DNA of 64,000 nucleotides from an uncultured Thermoanaerobaculia bacterium (GTDB lineage Bacteria; Acidobacteriota; Thermoanaerobaculia; Multivoradales; Multivoraceae): positions 3,944,859 through 4,008,858 of the forward strand of contig OX638294.1 of assembly GCA_951812325.1 (NCBI GenBank), written 5' to 3'. Made by a program: the position numbers and the translations under genes. Positions 8,672 to 18,771 of this stretch are shown here, one piece after another; position 1 is the stretch's first letter; each line of letters begins with the position of its first letter. A model generated the notes under the pieces. It saw only the letters and a list, made by a program, of their open reading frames with translations, searched no databases and was not told where the DNA came from.

Positions 8672-11600
8672 GTGTGGATCCGCCGACTCGAGGTCGTCGA
8701 CTGCGCGGGCATCGCCGAGGCTTCGGTCGACTTGCGACCCGGCCTGAACGTGCTCCACGGTCCGAACGAGCTCGGCAAGTCGAGCCTTGCGGAAGCGGTG
8801 CGGGCGGTGCTTCTGCTGCAGTCCGGTTCGAGTGCCGCGGGCGTCCTGAACGACTGGCACGGCGACGCGCCGCCGAGGGTCGCGCTGACCTTCGAGCAGG
8901 AGGATCAGCGCGTTTGGCGGGTCCGCAAGACCTTCAAGGTCGGCGGCGGCCAGTCCCTGCTGGAGTTCTCCCGCGACGGCCGCGACTTTCGAACGGAAAG
9001 CAGGGGCCGCGAAGTCGACGGCAGGTTGACCGACATGCTGGGCTGGGGAGCGAGGAAGCCCGGGGGGCGGGGCGGCCCGCGGGGAATGCCGAGCACCCTG
9101 ATCACGACTGCCCTCCTGGGCCGCCAGGACGAGGTGACGGGAATCCTCGAACGCAGCCTGACCGACGATCCGACGGATTCCGGACGCGAGCAGTTCATGC
9201 GGGCGCTCGAGGGTCTGGCGGAGGATCCCCGGCTGAAGAAGCTGCTCCTGGCGGTGCAGGGGAAGGTCGACGAGGCGTATACGGCCACCGGGCGGCGGCG
9301 TAGCGGTCGGACCTCGCCGTGGACGCAACTGAGGCAGGAACGTCTGGCTGCCGAGGAACGCCAGCAGGAGGTGCGGGCACAGCGGGAGCAGAGCCGGCGT
9401 GTTCACCTTCGGGTGAAGGAACTGCAGCAGGAGCAGACTGCGGCGGAAAGCGACGCCCGGACAGCGGCGCGGACGCTGGACGCGGCGCGAGCGGCAGCGG
9501 CGCGGCTCGGGGAAGTGGAGCAGGCGCGGACGGGACTCCGCGCTGCCGAGGAGGAACTGGCGCGAATCGAGAAGGCAATGCGAACCCGTGGCGAGAAGCT
9601 CGCGGCCGCCGAGGGGGCGCGCCGGCGAATCGGCGCACTGTCGGGCCGGCAGGCCGAGCTGAAACGCGACGTCGACCGTCTCGACGCGCAGCTGGAGGTG
9701 GCGCGCCAACGCGTGCGCGAGGTCGAGACCGGTGGCGACGAGCAGGGCCGGCGGTTGCGTGAGCAGGAGGCCGAGAACGAGCGCATCGAGATCGTGCGTC
9801 GACAGGAGGAGTTCGACCGGTTGGTCTCGGACGCGAAGCGGTTCCTCGATCTCGACCGGAGAATCCGGGCGCTGGACTTCCGAATCGAGCAGAAGGAGGA
9901 GCGACTCTCCCGGACGCGGGCCCTGATCGTCGAGGCGGAACAGGCGGGCGAGTCCGACCGGCGCCGGCTGGGGGACCTCCGGGTGGAGAACCTCACCGCC
10001 CGTTTCCTGGCCGCCTGCCGGAAGGTGAAGCGGCTCGCTCGACAGGTCGAGGAAGCGCAACAGAACGCCGCCGCGGCAAAGGCCGCCGAAGAGGAGGCGG
10101 CTTCACTGCGGAGGGCGGCTGTCGATCTTCGGGCGCCGGACGCGGAGCAGATCAGGCGCCTGAACCGGCTCGAAACGGAGTCGCGGATCGCTCAGGAGCG
10201 GCTTGCCGTGGGTCTCGTGGTCGATCTGGAGATCCTCGCCGGCGCGACGGCCGAGGTGCGCGCGGACGGCGCGGACCCGGTGCAGGCAGGAGAGCGCCGG
10301 CACGTGGAGTTCGAGGCGCGGCGCGCGTTGCGCATCGACATTCCCGGTTTCGGCAGGGTGCAGGTGCGCGGCGGCGGCCGGGAACTCGCCGCGGCTGCCG
10401 ACGCCGCCGAACTGGAACTCGACGCGGTCAGGCGGCCGCTCCTGGAGCAGGCGGGTGTCGCTTCCGTCGCGGAACTCGAGGCCGTCCGCCGCAGGGCCGA
10501 CTCGATCCTCGCCGCTGCCGAAGAGCGCGGGCGGAGCGCCGTCGAGGCGCGGGTGCGGGCGGAAGGCATCGAGGCTCTGGGGCGCGACGAGGCGCTGGCC
10601 CGGGGTGATCTGGACCGAGCTCGCCGAACCCTGGCCGAGGCGCTCGGGGAAGGCGCTTCGGTCGAGGAGCACGTCCGGGATCTCGACGTGCAGCCGAGGG
10701 AGGAGGCGGTAGTTTCCGCCGAGATCGCGGAGGTCGAGAAGAGGGTCTCCGAGGGGGCGGAGCGCCTCCGTCGCCTTCAGGCGAGGGTGAAGCAGGATGA
10801 TCAGGACCTCGTCCGCGAACGGAGGCAGCGGGAGGCCGGGAAGGTCGAGCTGCAGCGGGCCGACTTCGACTGGCGCGGCCTGCTTGCCGGGGAAGACAAG
10901 CGGGGCGCGGAACTCGCGCGGAACCTGGAAGCGGCCAAGAGCCGGCTCGAAGCCATCCGCGCCGAGGCTGCGTTGGAGGCCGACGAGGCGCGCGGCCAGC
11001 TCGAGAGTGTCGAGCAGCGGCGCGCAGCCGCCCGCGCGGAGCGGGACGAGGCGAGACGTGAGCGCTCCTCGCAGGGTGAGGCGCTGGCGGGTCTGGAGAG
11101 CGGGATTCGCGTGCACGAGGAGGCATTGGAACGAGTGGACGTCGAGACCGCCCGCAGGGAGGTGCAGCGCAGTCGCGAGCTCGTGGCGGCTCTGGAAAGC
11201 GATCCAGTCCCGGCGGACGGGGCCGGCGCCGACGTCGAGGAGCTGGAGCGGACCTTCGAGGAGGCCCGGCGGAAGGTCGCGCGGATCTCGGAGGACCTGC
11301 TCGTGAGCCGCGGCGCCCTCCAGCAGGTCCGCGGCGCCGATGCCGAGGAGCAGGCGGTGGACGCGCGCGAGGCCGTCGAGGCGGTCCGTGAGCGCGAGGC
11401 AAGCCTCGAGGTCGACTACGAGGGATGGAAGCTCCTGGCCGAGACGCTGCGGGAAGTGGAAAAGCAGGAGACCGCGCATCTCGGCAAGGCGCTGGTTGGA
11501 CCGGTGACCTCCCGTGTCTCCGCGTTGACCGGAGGTCGCTACGGCGACCTGGCGATCGGACCGGACCTCGACGTTGCGGGCATTCGCTTCGCCGGCGCCG

Positions 11601-11881
11601 AGCGCGGGTTCAGCGAGCTCTCCGTCGGCGCCAGAGAGCAGATCGCCATGCTGCTTCGGATCTCGATCGCCGAAGCCCTGGGCGCCTTCGTCGTCCTGGA
11701 CGATCAACTGACCCAGACCGACGAGAGCCGGATGGCGTGGCTGCGCGACCTCCTGGAGGAAGCGGCCGCGAGAATCCAGATCGTCGTCTTGACCTGTCAC
11801 CCCCGGGACTACGGATCGAGCCCGGGCGCCCACGTCGTGGACCTCGCCAGCCGGGTGCGACGAAGTGGGCCAGGCGCCTGA
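8672..11881 (+). CDS. SbcC/Rad50-like (YhaN/AAA_27-type) ABC ATPase with long coiled coil, no zinc hook
   Basis: 1069 residues from GTG 8672, four bases after the nuclease stop. Walker A is GPNELGKSS (30-38), an ABC signature-like LSVGAREQ is near residue 983, and Walker B/D-loop FVVLDDQLTQTD is near 1005-1017. The LDD form is typical of the YhaN/AAA_27 branch rather than Rad50, which has LDE. About 900 residues of Glu/Arg/Ala-rich coiled coil connect the ATPase halves. No CxxC zinc hook is present. Instead a beta-rich, non-coiled insert (about 510-570, with ADGADPV and IDIPGFGRVQVRGGG) sits where the hook should be. It likely pairs with the preceding nuclease to tether and process DNA ends. 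Confidence 0.88.
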   Translation: MWIRRLEVVDCAGIAEASVDLRPGLNVLHGPNELGKSSLAEAVRAVLLLQSGSSAAGVLNDWHGDAPPRVALTFEQEDQRVWRVRKTFKVGGGQSLLEFSRDGRDFRTESRGREVDGRLTDMLGWGARKPGGRGGPRGMPSTLITTALLGRQDEVTGILERSLTDDPTDSGREQFMRALEGLAEDPRLKKLLLAVQGKVDEAYTATGRRRSGRTSPWTQLRQERLAAEERQQEVRAQREQSRRVHLRVKELQQEQTAAESDARTAARTLDAARAAAARLGEVEQARTGLRAAEEELARIEKAMRTRGEKLAAAEGARRRIGALSGRQAELKRDVDRLDAQLEVARQRVREVETGGDEQGRRLREQEAENERIEIVRRQEEFDRLVSDAKRFLDLDRRIRALDFRIEQKEERLSRTRALIVEAEQAGESDRRRLGDLRVENLTARFLAACRKVKRLARQVEEAQQNAAAAKAAEEEAASLRRAAVDLRAPDAEQIRRLNRLETESRIAQERLAVGLVVDLEILAGATAEVRADGADPVQAGERRHVEFEARRALRIDIPGFGRVQVRGGGRELAAAADAAELELDAVRRPLLEQAGVASVAELEAVRRRADSILAAAEERGRSAVEARVRAEGIEALGRDEALARGDLDRARRTLAEALGEGASVEEHVRDLDVQPREEAVVSAEIAEVEKRVSEGAERLRRLQARVKQDDQDLVRERRQREAGKVELQRADFDWRGLLAGEDKRGAELARNLEAAKSRLEAIRAEAALEADEARGQLESVEQRRAAARAERDEARRERSSQGEALAGLESGIRVHEEALERVDVETARREVQRSRELVAALESDPVPADGAGADVEELERTFEEARRKVARISEDLLVSRGALQQVRGADAEEQAVDAREAVEAVREREASLEVDYEGWKLLAETLREVEKQETAHLGKALVGPVTSRVSALTGGRYGDLAIGPDLDVAGIRFAGAERGFSELSVGAREQIAMLLRISIAEALGAFVVLDDQLTQTDESRMAWLRDLLEEAAARIQIVVLTCHPRDYGSSPGAHVVDLASRVRRSGPGA

Positions 11882-11973
11882 CGGCCCCGGTTCCGCTTGC
11901 CGCTCCAGGGAACCTCGGGCCGGTAGACTGGTCCCGCGACGGTGAAACAGACTTCTGCAACGATTGGCGGGTC

Positions 11974-13209
11974 ATGAGAACGAACCCGATCGCTGCCGAA
12001 CGTGTATCGCTCTTGAGCCGATTCGCTTGGCGCCCTGCCGCTGTTCTCGGCGCCCTGCTTGCCTTCTTCTTCAGCCTTTCCCCGATGACTCTTCGTGCGG
12101 GAGGGCCTTCGCAGGCGTTGATTCGCGGGACGACTGCCTGGGATCCTGATCGACGGCCTGAGTTCTCATTGCGGCCTCAGTTGACGAAGTATGAGGCGCT
12201 TTCCTGGGTGGCGGCTTCTGCCTCGGGCGAAGTCTCGCCCTTTCCGTACAGCCGATGTGACGCCAGGCCGTGCCGACTGACGGAGGCCAGAGCCGGTTCG
12301 TATCGGCTTGACGTGGTGGAGCCGGGCGTGTGGTGGGTCGCTGGCGGGATGGATCACTGGCCGATGTACGCTCTTTCCGTTCTGGGGCCGCCGGACGATC
12401 TTGCCGTTCCCGCGCTGAACCTCGATCCCGGAGAACCTTGCTGGCTGTCACTTGAGGAGCCGGAGGCGGCGTGGGTGCTGGGGGTGGAGAGCGAGCTTCC
12501 GGACGACGCGTCTTCATGGCGTCCCTGGCGCAGGTCTGTCCCTCTCGACAAGTTCGGGGACGTTCCGGTGTGGCCGCAGTTGGCTGGTGGAAACGTCCTC
12601 GTTGGGGCACACGGTCGAAAAACGCTCAGAGTGAACTGCGAACCGGGAGGGCGGGTCGAGTTGCGGCTGCCGTCACGTGACGAATCGACCGTCGAGGTCA
12701 CGCTCTCTCGCGGAGGCGAGGCGCTGGCCGCGGCTGTTCTGGTCTCGGAGAGTGGTTGGCCCGAGTGTTTGACGGAACCGGACGGGCGTTGCCGAGCGCC
12801 GCGCGGCTCATACTCTGTCGTCACGGTCGACGATGTTGAAGCGGTCATCGAGATCGTCGATCACGGCATCCACGACGTACCGGTGATATCCGAGCGCGCT
12901 GCGTTGGCGGCTGTAACTGTCGGTCTGGCTCAAGTCAGCGACAGTGCGGCGCCGGTGATTCTCCTTGTGGCGCATTGGTCGGCCGCTGGCGAGCTCCTTG
13001 CGCGCAGCCTTGAGACTCCTGGAGAAAGCCCCGGCCTCGTCGATCTGCGAGTCCGCCGCCACCCTGGCGCTGCCATGACCAGTCTCTCCGCGCTTGGCTA
13101 CGAGAACCTGTGGATCAAGTGGGAGGCAGCGCCAGGCCGGGTTGAGTTGACGCCGTCGCCGGGACGGCACACAGTTCAATCGAAGCTGCGCGGCGTGTCG
13201 ATCGAGTAG
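11974..13209 (+). CDS. Secreted protein of unknown function, probably cut short by a frameshift
   Basis: 411 residues from ATG 11974. The N-terminus has Arg residues, then a hydrophobic core (PAAVLGALLAFFFSLSP) and AGG, consistent with a signal peptide. The mature part is rich in beta-type sequence with Trp and paired Cys, and no domain is recognised with confidence. Codon use and Thr/Ser content differ slightly from the very GC-rich neighbours. The frame stops at TAG 13207, but a neighbouring frame immediately carries on with what looks like a carboxypeptidase-regulatory-type beta segment (see 13207-13446), so the annotated end may be an artefact or a mutation. The gene lies convergent to glnS. 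Confidence 0.6.
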   Translation: MRTNPIAAERVSLLSRFAWRPAAVLGALLAFFFSLSPMTLRAGGPSQALIRGTTAWDPDRRPEFSLRPQLTKYEALSWVAASASGEVSPFPYSRCDARPCRLTEARAGSYRLDVVEPGVWWVAGGMDHWPMYALSVLGPPDDLAVPALNLDPGEPCWLSLEEPEAAWVLGVESELPDDASSWRPWRRSVPLDKFGDVPVWPQLAGGNVLVGAHGRKTLRVNCEPGGRVELRLPSRDESTVEVTLSRGGEALAAAVLVSESGWPECLTEPDGRCRAPRGSYSVVTVDDVEAVIEIVDHGIHDVPVISERAALAAVTVGLAQVSDSAAPVILLVAHWSAAGELLARSLETPGESPGLVDLRVRRHPGAAMTSLSALGYENLWIKWEAAPGRVELTPSPGRHTVQSKLRGVSIE

Positions 13210-13446
13210 CCGCAACGCGTACGGCAGAAGATGGATCGTTCCTGGTCGACGGCCTCTTTGCGGCGCCCTGCCAAGTGACGGTAGGCGGAGCCAGCGGCCT
13301 CGGAGCGCAGATCACTGTCGGATCGTCCGATGTGGATCTGAGCGCTGGCGATGTCAGTGTGATCTTCGGAATCCGGATTCCGGGGCCGGAGCAGACCGGG
13401 AAAGAGACCGGATCTGCAATCGTGCCGGGCGAGGCCGGTTGGCGCC
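13207..13446 (+). pseudogene. Frame-shifted continuation of the upstream secreted protein
   Basis: Read one base out of frame with the upstream gene, this stretch encodes RVAATRTAEDGSFLVDG and then LFAAPCQVTVGGASG. This resembles the T.T..DGSF.v.GL core of carboxypeptidase-regulatory-like beta-sandwich domains. The frame stays open into the 3' end of glnS on the other strand (to 13530), so the true C-terminus is unclear. Either a one-base indel broke the gene or the sequence has an error. Confidence 0.5.
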
Positions 13447-15174
<1,728 letters not shown>

Positions 15175-15240
15175 GGCGGCTGGCGCCGAGGCGCTTGCTG
15201 CGAAGCAGCGAAGGCTATCGGATCGCCGCCCTCGCGGCGT

Positions 15241-16107
15241 TCACCCGGCGAACCTCTCCTCGAACGCCGCGTAGCCTTCCTCGAAAGTGCACGGATAGCC
15301 TTGGAGCGAGTGCACCATCGTCTCGAGCGCGGTCCGCTTGAAGCACAGCCGCGCCCTCCGGAACGTCCGCTCGTCCCCCGGCCCGCCGTACTCCTCGAAT
15401 ACGCGCTCGGCGAACCCCCGTCCGTAGGCGAGCAGACCGGCGAAATCGATGGCGGGGTCCCCCAGCATGCGATCGCTGAAGTCGATGATGTTGACCTGCC
15501 GCTTCCCCGCGTCCCACAGGATGTGCTCGCCGCTCAGGTCGCCGTGCAGGAGACCGGTTGGACGGCCTTGCTCCAGCTCGGCAGCCAGCTCGGCGAGGAA
15601 GGCCTCGATGGCCAGCGTATCCCGTCGTGCGAGATGCGGGAACACAAGCGCTTCGGTGTCGCGAACGAGATCTTCGTAGTCCTTCGCGGCATCTTCCTTC
15701 GGTACCTGGTGCCGTCGGGCGACGGACTTCGGTGTCTCGTGCATCGACGTCAGAAATGCGGCGAGGCGCCCCGCGATGGTCTCGCGTTCCTCCGCGGAGA
15801 GTTTCCGGAACGTGCCCGGATCCAGCTCGCGGCCGGGAAGGAGCCTGTAGCCGCCGAACGAGCCGTCCGCCGCCTGGTAGATGTACCGAGGGATGCCGAC
15901 CTCAAGCTTGCGTTCGAGGTGGCGCAGCAGCCCGGCTTCGTTCTCGACTTCGCCCAGGCTCGTCGGAGCCTTCGGCGCCCTGAAGACGAGTGCTTCGTCG
16001 AGGATCAGAACGGCATGGTCCCAGCCGTGCGTCAGGTGACGATACGTGTTCCAGGCAATCTCCGGGAACTCCTCCTCGATTCGTCGCAGGAACAGCTCCG
16101 GAGTCAT
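15241..16107 (-). CDS. APH-family phosphotransferase (aminoglycoside/macrolide-kinase-like)
   Basis: 288 residues from ATG 16107 (MTPELFLRR); ATG 16122 is an in-frame alternative, and the open frame reaches 16293. The protein-kinase-like fold is shown by the catalytic loop LLHGDLSGEHIL, where His replaces the usual Asn as in APH(2'')-like enzymes, and by the metal-binding VNIIDFSDRMLGDPAIDFAGL. The upstream Lys region AVLILDEALVFRAPK is also present. Members phosphorylate aminoglycosides, macrolides, sugars or other small hydroxylated molecules; the substrate cannot be read from sequence. It lies directly behind glnS's start on the same strand and may share its transcript. Confidence 0.85.
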   Translation of the reverse strand: MTPELFLRRIEEEFPEIAWNTYRHLTHGWDHAVLILDEALVFRAPKAPTSLGEVENEAGLLRHLERKLEVGIPRYIYQAADGSFGGYRLLPGRELDPGTFRKLSAEERETIAGRLAAFLTSMHETPKSVARRHQVPKEDAAKDYEDLVRDTEALVFPHLARRDTLAIEAFLAELAAELEQGRPTGLLHGDLSGEHILWDAGKRQVNIIDFSDRMLGDPAIDFAGLLAYGRGFAERVFEEYGGPGDERTFRRARLCFKRTALETMVHSLQGYPCTFEEGYAAFEERFAG

Positions 16108-16403
16108 GGCGGCATCCAGCATGACGCACGTCGTCAGCCGTCGAACCGGTAGCCCAGGCCGTGGACCGTGACGATGAGCAACGAGGCGACCGCCGCGACG
16201 ATCAGGGTCCAGCGGTCGCTCGAACCGCGTGCGCTCCGCGGGCTGCCGGCAACAGGCATGGTTGGCAGTGTAGCGCCGCGGAAACCTCGTCAATGGAGGG
16301 CTTTACAAGCGTTGCAAACAACTTGCGACGGCTTGATGACTGACCGGCGGACCGAGTCCATTGTCTCGCCACCGTTGATTCCACCGCCCGGGAGGCGCCT
16401 GAA
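16108..16403. other. Intergenic region between divergent genes
   Basis: About 300 bases without a convincing gene. Composition becomes less GC-rich around 16290-16335, where an imperfect inverted repeat CGTTGCAA/TTGCGACG (16310-16329) occurs, which could be an operator or part of a promoter for the plus-strand genes. Short ORFs here look like noise. Confidence 0.35.
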
Positions 16404-16530
16404 ATGAAGACAACCCTGAGCCGTTCGCTCCGGATCGCCCGCGTCCTGCTTCCCGCTCTGCTCGTCGTGGGCGCAGCCGCCTTTGCGGCAGCTCAGGAAG
16501 ACGACGGCCCCCGCCCTTCTCGTTTCAGGA
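16404..16530 (+). pseudogene. Orphan signal-peptide start (truncated secreted-protein gene)
   Basis: GGGAGG at 16390-16395 lies eight bases before ATG 16404. The first 30 codons form a textbook signal peptide: basic start, hydrophobic core LLPALLVVGAAAFA, then AAAQ-E. Beyond about residue 40 the frame runs on as Arg-rich, out-of-frame sequence across the next gene, with no plausible domain. It looks like the 5' end of a secreted-protein gene whose body was lost when the dehydrogenase region was joined. A short secreted peptide is less likely, since there is no nearby stop. Confidence 0.5.
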
Positions 16531-16596
16531 CAGCTAGGATCGCGCTTCATCGATCAGTTCCGGCGGCGCGATTCGCCGCCTCGGGAGGTGGGCTGT

Positions 16597-17481
16597 ATGG
16601 CAGACGTAGCGTTCGTCGGACTTGGAGTCATGGGCTACCCGATGGCTGGCCACCTGGCGGCAGCCGGACATCGCGTGACGGTGTTCAATCGCACCGCGGC
16701 AAAGGCAGAGCAGTGGGTGGAGGAACACGGCGGCGAGAGTGCTCCGACGCCGGCCGAGGCGGCCTCCGGCGCCGACTTCGTCTTCTGCTGCGTAGGCAAC
16801 GACGACGACGTGCGGGCGGTGACCTTGGGCGCCGGCGGCGCCCTGGAGGGCATGGCCGGGGGCAGCGTACTCGTCGACCACACGACGGCGTCGGCGCGAT
16901 TGGCGCGCGAACTCGCAGGCGCCTGCGAAGAGAAGGGCTGTGGCTTCGTCGATGCGCCGATCTCGGGTGGCCAGGCAGGCGCCGAGAACGGCGCGCTGAC
17001 CGTGATGTGCGGTGGCGAACCGGAGGTTTTCGAGCGGGTGAACGCGGTCATCGACTGCTACAGCCGGGCGGTCACCCTGCTCGGCCCCGCCGGCAGCGGC
17101 CAGTTGACGAAGGCGGTCAACCAGCTCTGCATCGCCGGCATCGTCCAGGGCCTTTCCGAGGGCATTCACTTCGCGGAGAAAGCCGGCCTCGACCCGCTGG
17201 CGGTGATCGGCGCGATCTCGACCGGCGCCGCCGGCTCCTGGCAGATGGACAACCGCGCCGAGACGATGGTCCAGGGCAAGTTCGACTACGGCTTCGCGGT
17301 CCAGTGGATGCGCAAGGACCTCGGAATCGCGCTGGAGGAAGCGCGGCAGAACGGGGCCCACCTGCCCGTGGCAGCCCTCGTCGACCAGTTCTACAGCGAG
17401 GTCACCGCGCTCGGCGGCCTGCGCTGGGACACGTCGAGCCTGGTGGCGCGGCTGCGCGCGATGAGCGACGACGGCGAGTAA
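16597..17481 (+). CDS. 3-hydroxyisobutyrate dehydrogenase-like NAD(P)-dependent beta-hydroxyacid dehydrogenase
   Basis: 294 residues from ATG 16597, preceded by GGGAGGTG (16583-16590). The Rossmann start is VAFVGLGVMGYPMAGHL (GxGxxG, residues 4-20), the substrate-loop motif is DAPISGGQAGAENGALTVM (near 125), and the catalytic Lys lies in GSGQLTKAVNQ (about residue 172). This set is standard for the HIBADH/tartronate-semialdehyde reductase/glyoxylate reductase family. Length is normal. The family reduces or oxidises beta-hydroxy acids; the exact substrate is not readable. The gene stands between an orphan signal peptide and an AAA ATPase with no obvious partner pathway. Confidence 0.9.
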   Translation: MADVAFVGLGVMGYPMAGHLAAAGHRVTVFNRTAAKAEQWVEEHGGESAPTPAEAASGADFVFCCVGNDDDVRAVTLGAGGALEGMAGGSVLVDHTTASARLARELAGACEEKGCGFVDAPISGGQAGAENGALTVMCGGEPEVFERVNAVIDCYSRAVTLLGPAGSGQLTKAVNQLCIAGIVQGLSEGIHFAEKAGLDPLAVIGAISTGAAGSWQMDNRAETMVQGKFDYGFAVQWMRKDLGIALEEARQNGAHLPVAALVDQFYSEVTALGGLRWDTSSLVARLRAMSDDGE

Positions 17482-17529
17482 GCGGAGGACTGCTTTCCTC
17501 TGGTCTTGGGTGGCCTGAAGCTGCTCCTG

Positions 17530-17568
17530 TCCTTGCAATCCTGGACGACGGTTCCATAATTGCAAGGA
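17530..17568 (+). promoter_or_regulatory. 10-bp perfect inverted repeat covering the ribosome-binding site of the AAA ATPase gene
   Basis: Arms TCCTTGCAAT (17530-17539) and ATTGCAAGGA (17559-17568) are exact reverse complements separated by 19 bases. The second arm contains the AAGG Shine-Dalgarno and the A of the start codon. It could be a repressor operator (autoregulation) or an RNA hairpin that hides the ribosome-binding site. Confidence 0.6.
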
Positions 17569-18758
17569 TGATTCCGCGAGTGCTGAGGGCCCGGGTGGAA
17601 GATCGGCTGCGGTTCTTCCCGGCGGTGGCCTTGCTGGGGCCGCGCCAGGTCGGCAAGACGACGCTGGCCCGAGCCATTGCGGACGCTGGCGGCCAGGGTG
17701 GCCGGGGGACGCGAAGCACGGGCGTGTATCTCGATCTGGAGAACCCGGACGATCGGGAGAAACTGACCGACGCGAGAGGCTACCTCGGCCGACACTGCGG
17801 GCGGCTTGTCGTACTGGACGAGATCCACCGCGCTCCCGGGCTCTTCGAGGCGCTTCGCGGCGTCATCGATGAGGGCATCCGAAGGGGTGAGGCGGCGGGA
17901 CAGTTCCTCCTGCTGGGATCAGCCTCCATGGATCTTCTGCGCCAATCGGGGGAGAGCCTGGCCGGGCGCATCGCGTATCTGGAGCTTGGGCCTCTGGATG
18001 TTCGTGAAGTCGAACCGCGCGAGCAGTCGCGGCTGTGGATCCGGGGCGGCTTCCCGCCTGCGTTGCTGGCGCCGACGAATGCGGATAGTGCCCTGTGGCG
18101 CGAGAACTTCATTCACACCTACCTGGAGCGGGACGTTGCCGCTCTGGGCCCCCGGATTCCGGCGCAGACCCTGCGTCGTTTCTGGACGATGCTTGCGCAT
18201 GCCCAGGGTGGAGTCTGGAACGCTGCCGCGCTCGCCAGGAGTCTGGCAGTGGATGGCAAGACGGTGGCGAGATACGTTGACCTGATGGTCGATCTCCTGT
18301 TGGCGCGACGGTTGCCGCCGTACCACGCCAACGTCCGCAAGCGCCTCGTCAAGTCGCCGAAGGTGTATCTGCGCGACAGTGGCGTGGTACACACGTTGTT
18401 GCGGCTGGACGATACGGAAGCCGTGCTCGGTCATCCCGTGGCCGGCGCGAGTTGGGAGGGGTTCGTCGTGGAGACGCTGGTCCGGGCGGCGCCGGAGCGT
18501 ACGGAGGCATCCTTCTTTCGGACGGCAACCGGTGTCGAGATCGACCTCGTGCTCGAGCTGCCGGGTGATCGGACCTGGGCGGTGGAGATCAAGCGCGGTG
18601 CGGCGCCTTCGGTCGGCAGGGGACTTCGGGTCGCCCTCGACGACGTGAGTCCCGATTCGGCCTTCCTGGTCCACAGCGGGGAGGAGAGGTACCCGAAAGG
18701 GGGCGGAATCGAAGCGATAGGACTTCGAGAGATGGCGGAGGTGCTTGCCTCCGCCTGA
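17568..18758 (+). CDS. AAA_14/DUF4143 ATPase
   Basis: 396 residues from ATG 17568. Walker A is LLGPRQVGKTTLA (about residues 23-35), Walker B LVVLDEIHRAP (about 81-91), and sensor-type LLGSAS follows. The C-terminal DUF4143 half includes ENFIHTYLERDV and a PD-(D/E)XK-like segment ASFFRTATGVEIDLVLEL...WAVEIKRG (about 320-345), which is normal in this family. These proteins are widespread, often solitary, mobile between genomes, and sometimes toxin- or defence-linked, but without an agreed function. The promoter-proximal inverted repeat overlaps its start. The open frame upstream to 16404 is accidental. Confidence 0.9.
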   Translation: MIPRVLRARVEDRLRFFPAVALLGPRQVGKTTLARAIADAGGQGGRGTRSTGVYLDLENPDDREKLTDARGYLGRHCGRLVVLDEIHRAPGLFEALRGVIDEGIRRGEAAGQFLLLGSASMDLLRQSGESLAGRIAYLELGPLDVREVEPREQSRLWIRGGFPPALLAPTNADSALWRENFIHTYLERDVAALGPRIPAQTLRRFWTMLAHAQGGVWNAAALARSLAVDGKTVARYVDLMVDLLLARRLPPYHANVRKRLVKSPKVYLRDSGVVHTLLRLDDTEAVLGHPVAGASWEGFVVETLVRAAPERTEASFFRTATGVEIDLVLELPGDRTWAVEIKRGAAPSVGRGLRVALDDVSPDSAFLVHSGEERYPKGGGIEAIGLREMAEVLASA

Positions 18759-18771
18759 GCGCGTTCCGGGT

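Noticed and set aside
16404..18758. 784-codon frame joining the orphan signal peptide to the AAA ATPase
   Set aside because: The middle part is out-of-frame dehydrogenase sequence; the ATPase has its own start and ribosome-binding site.
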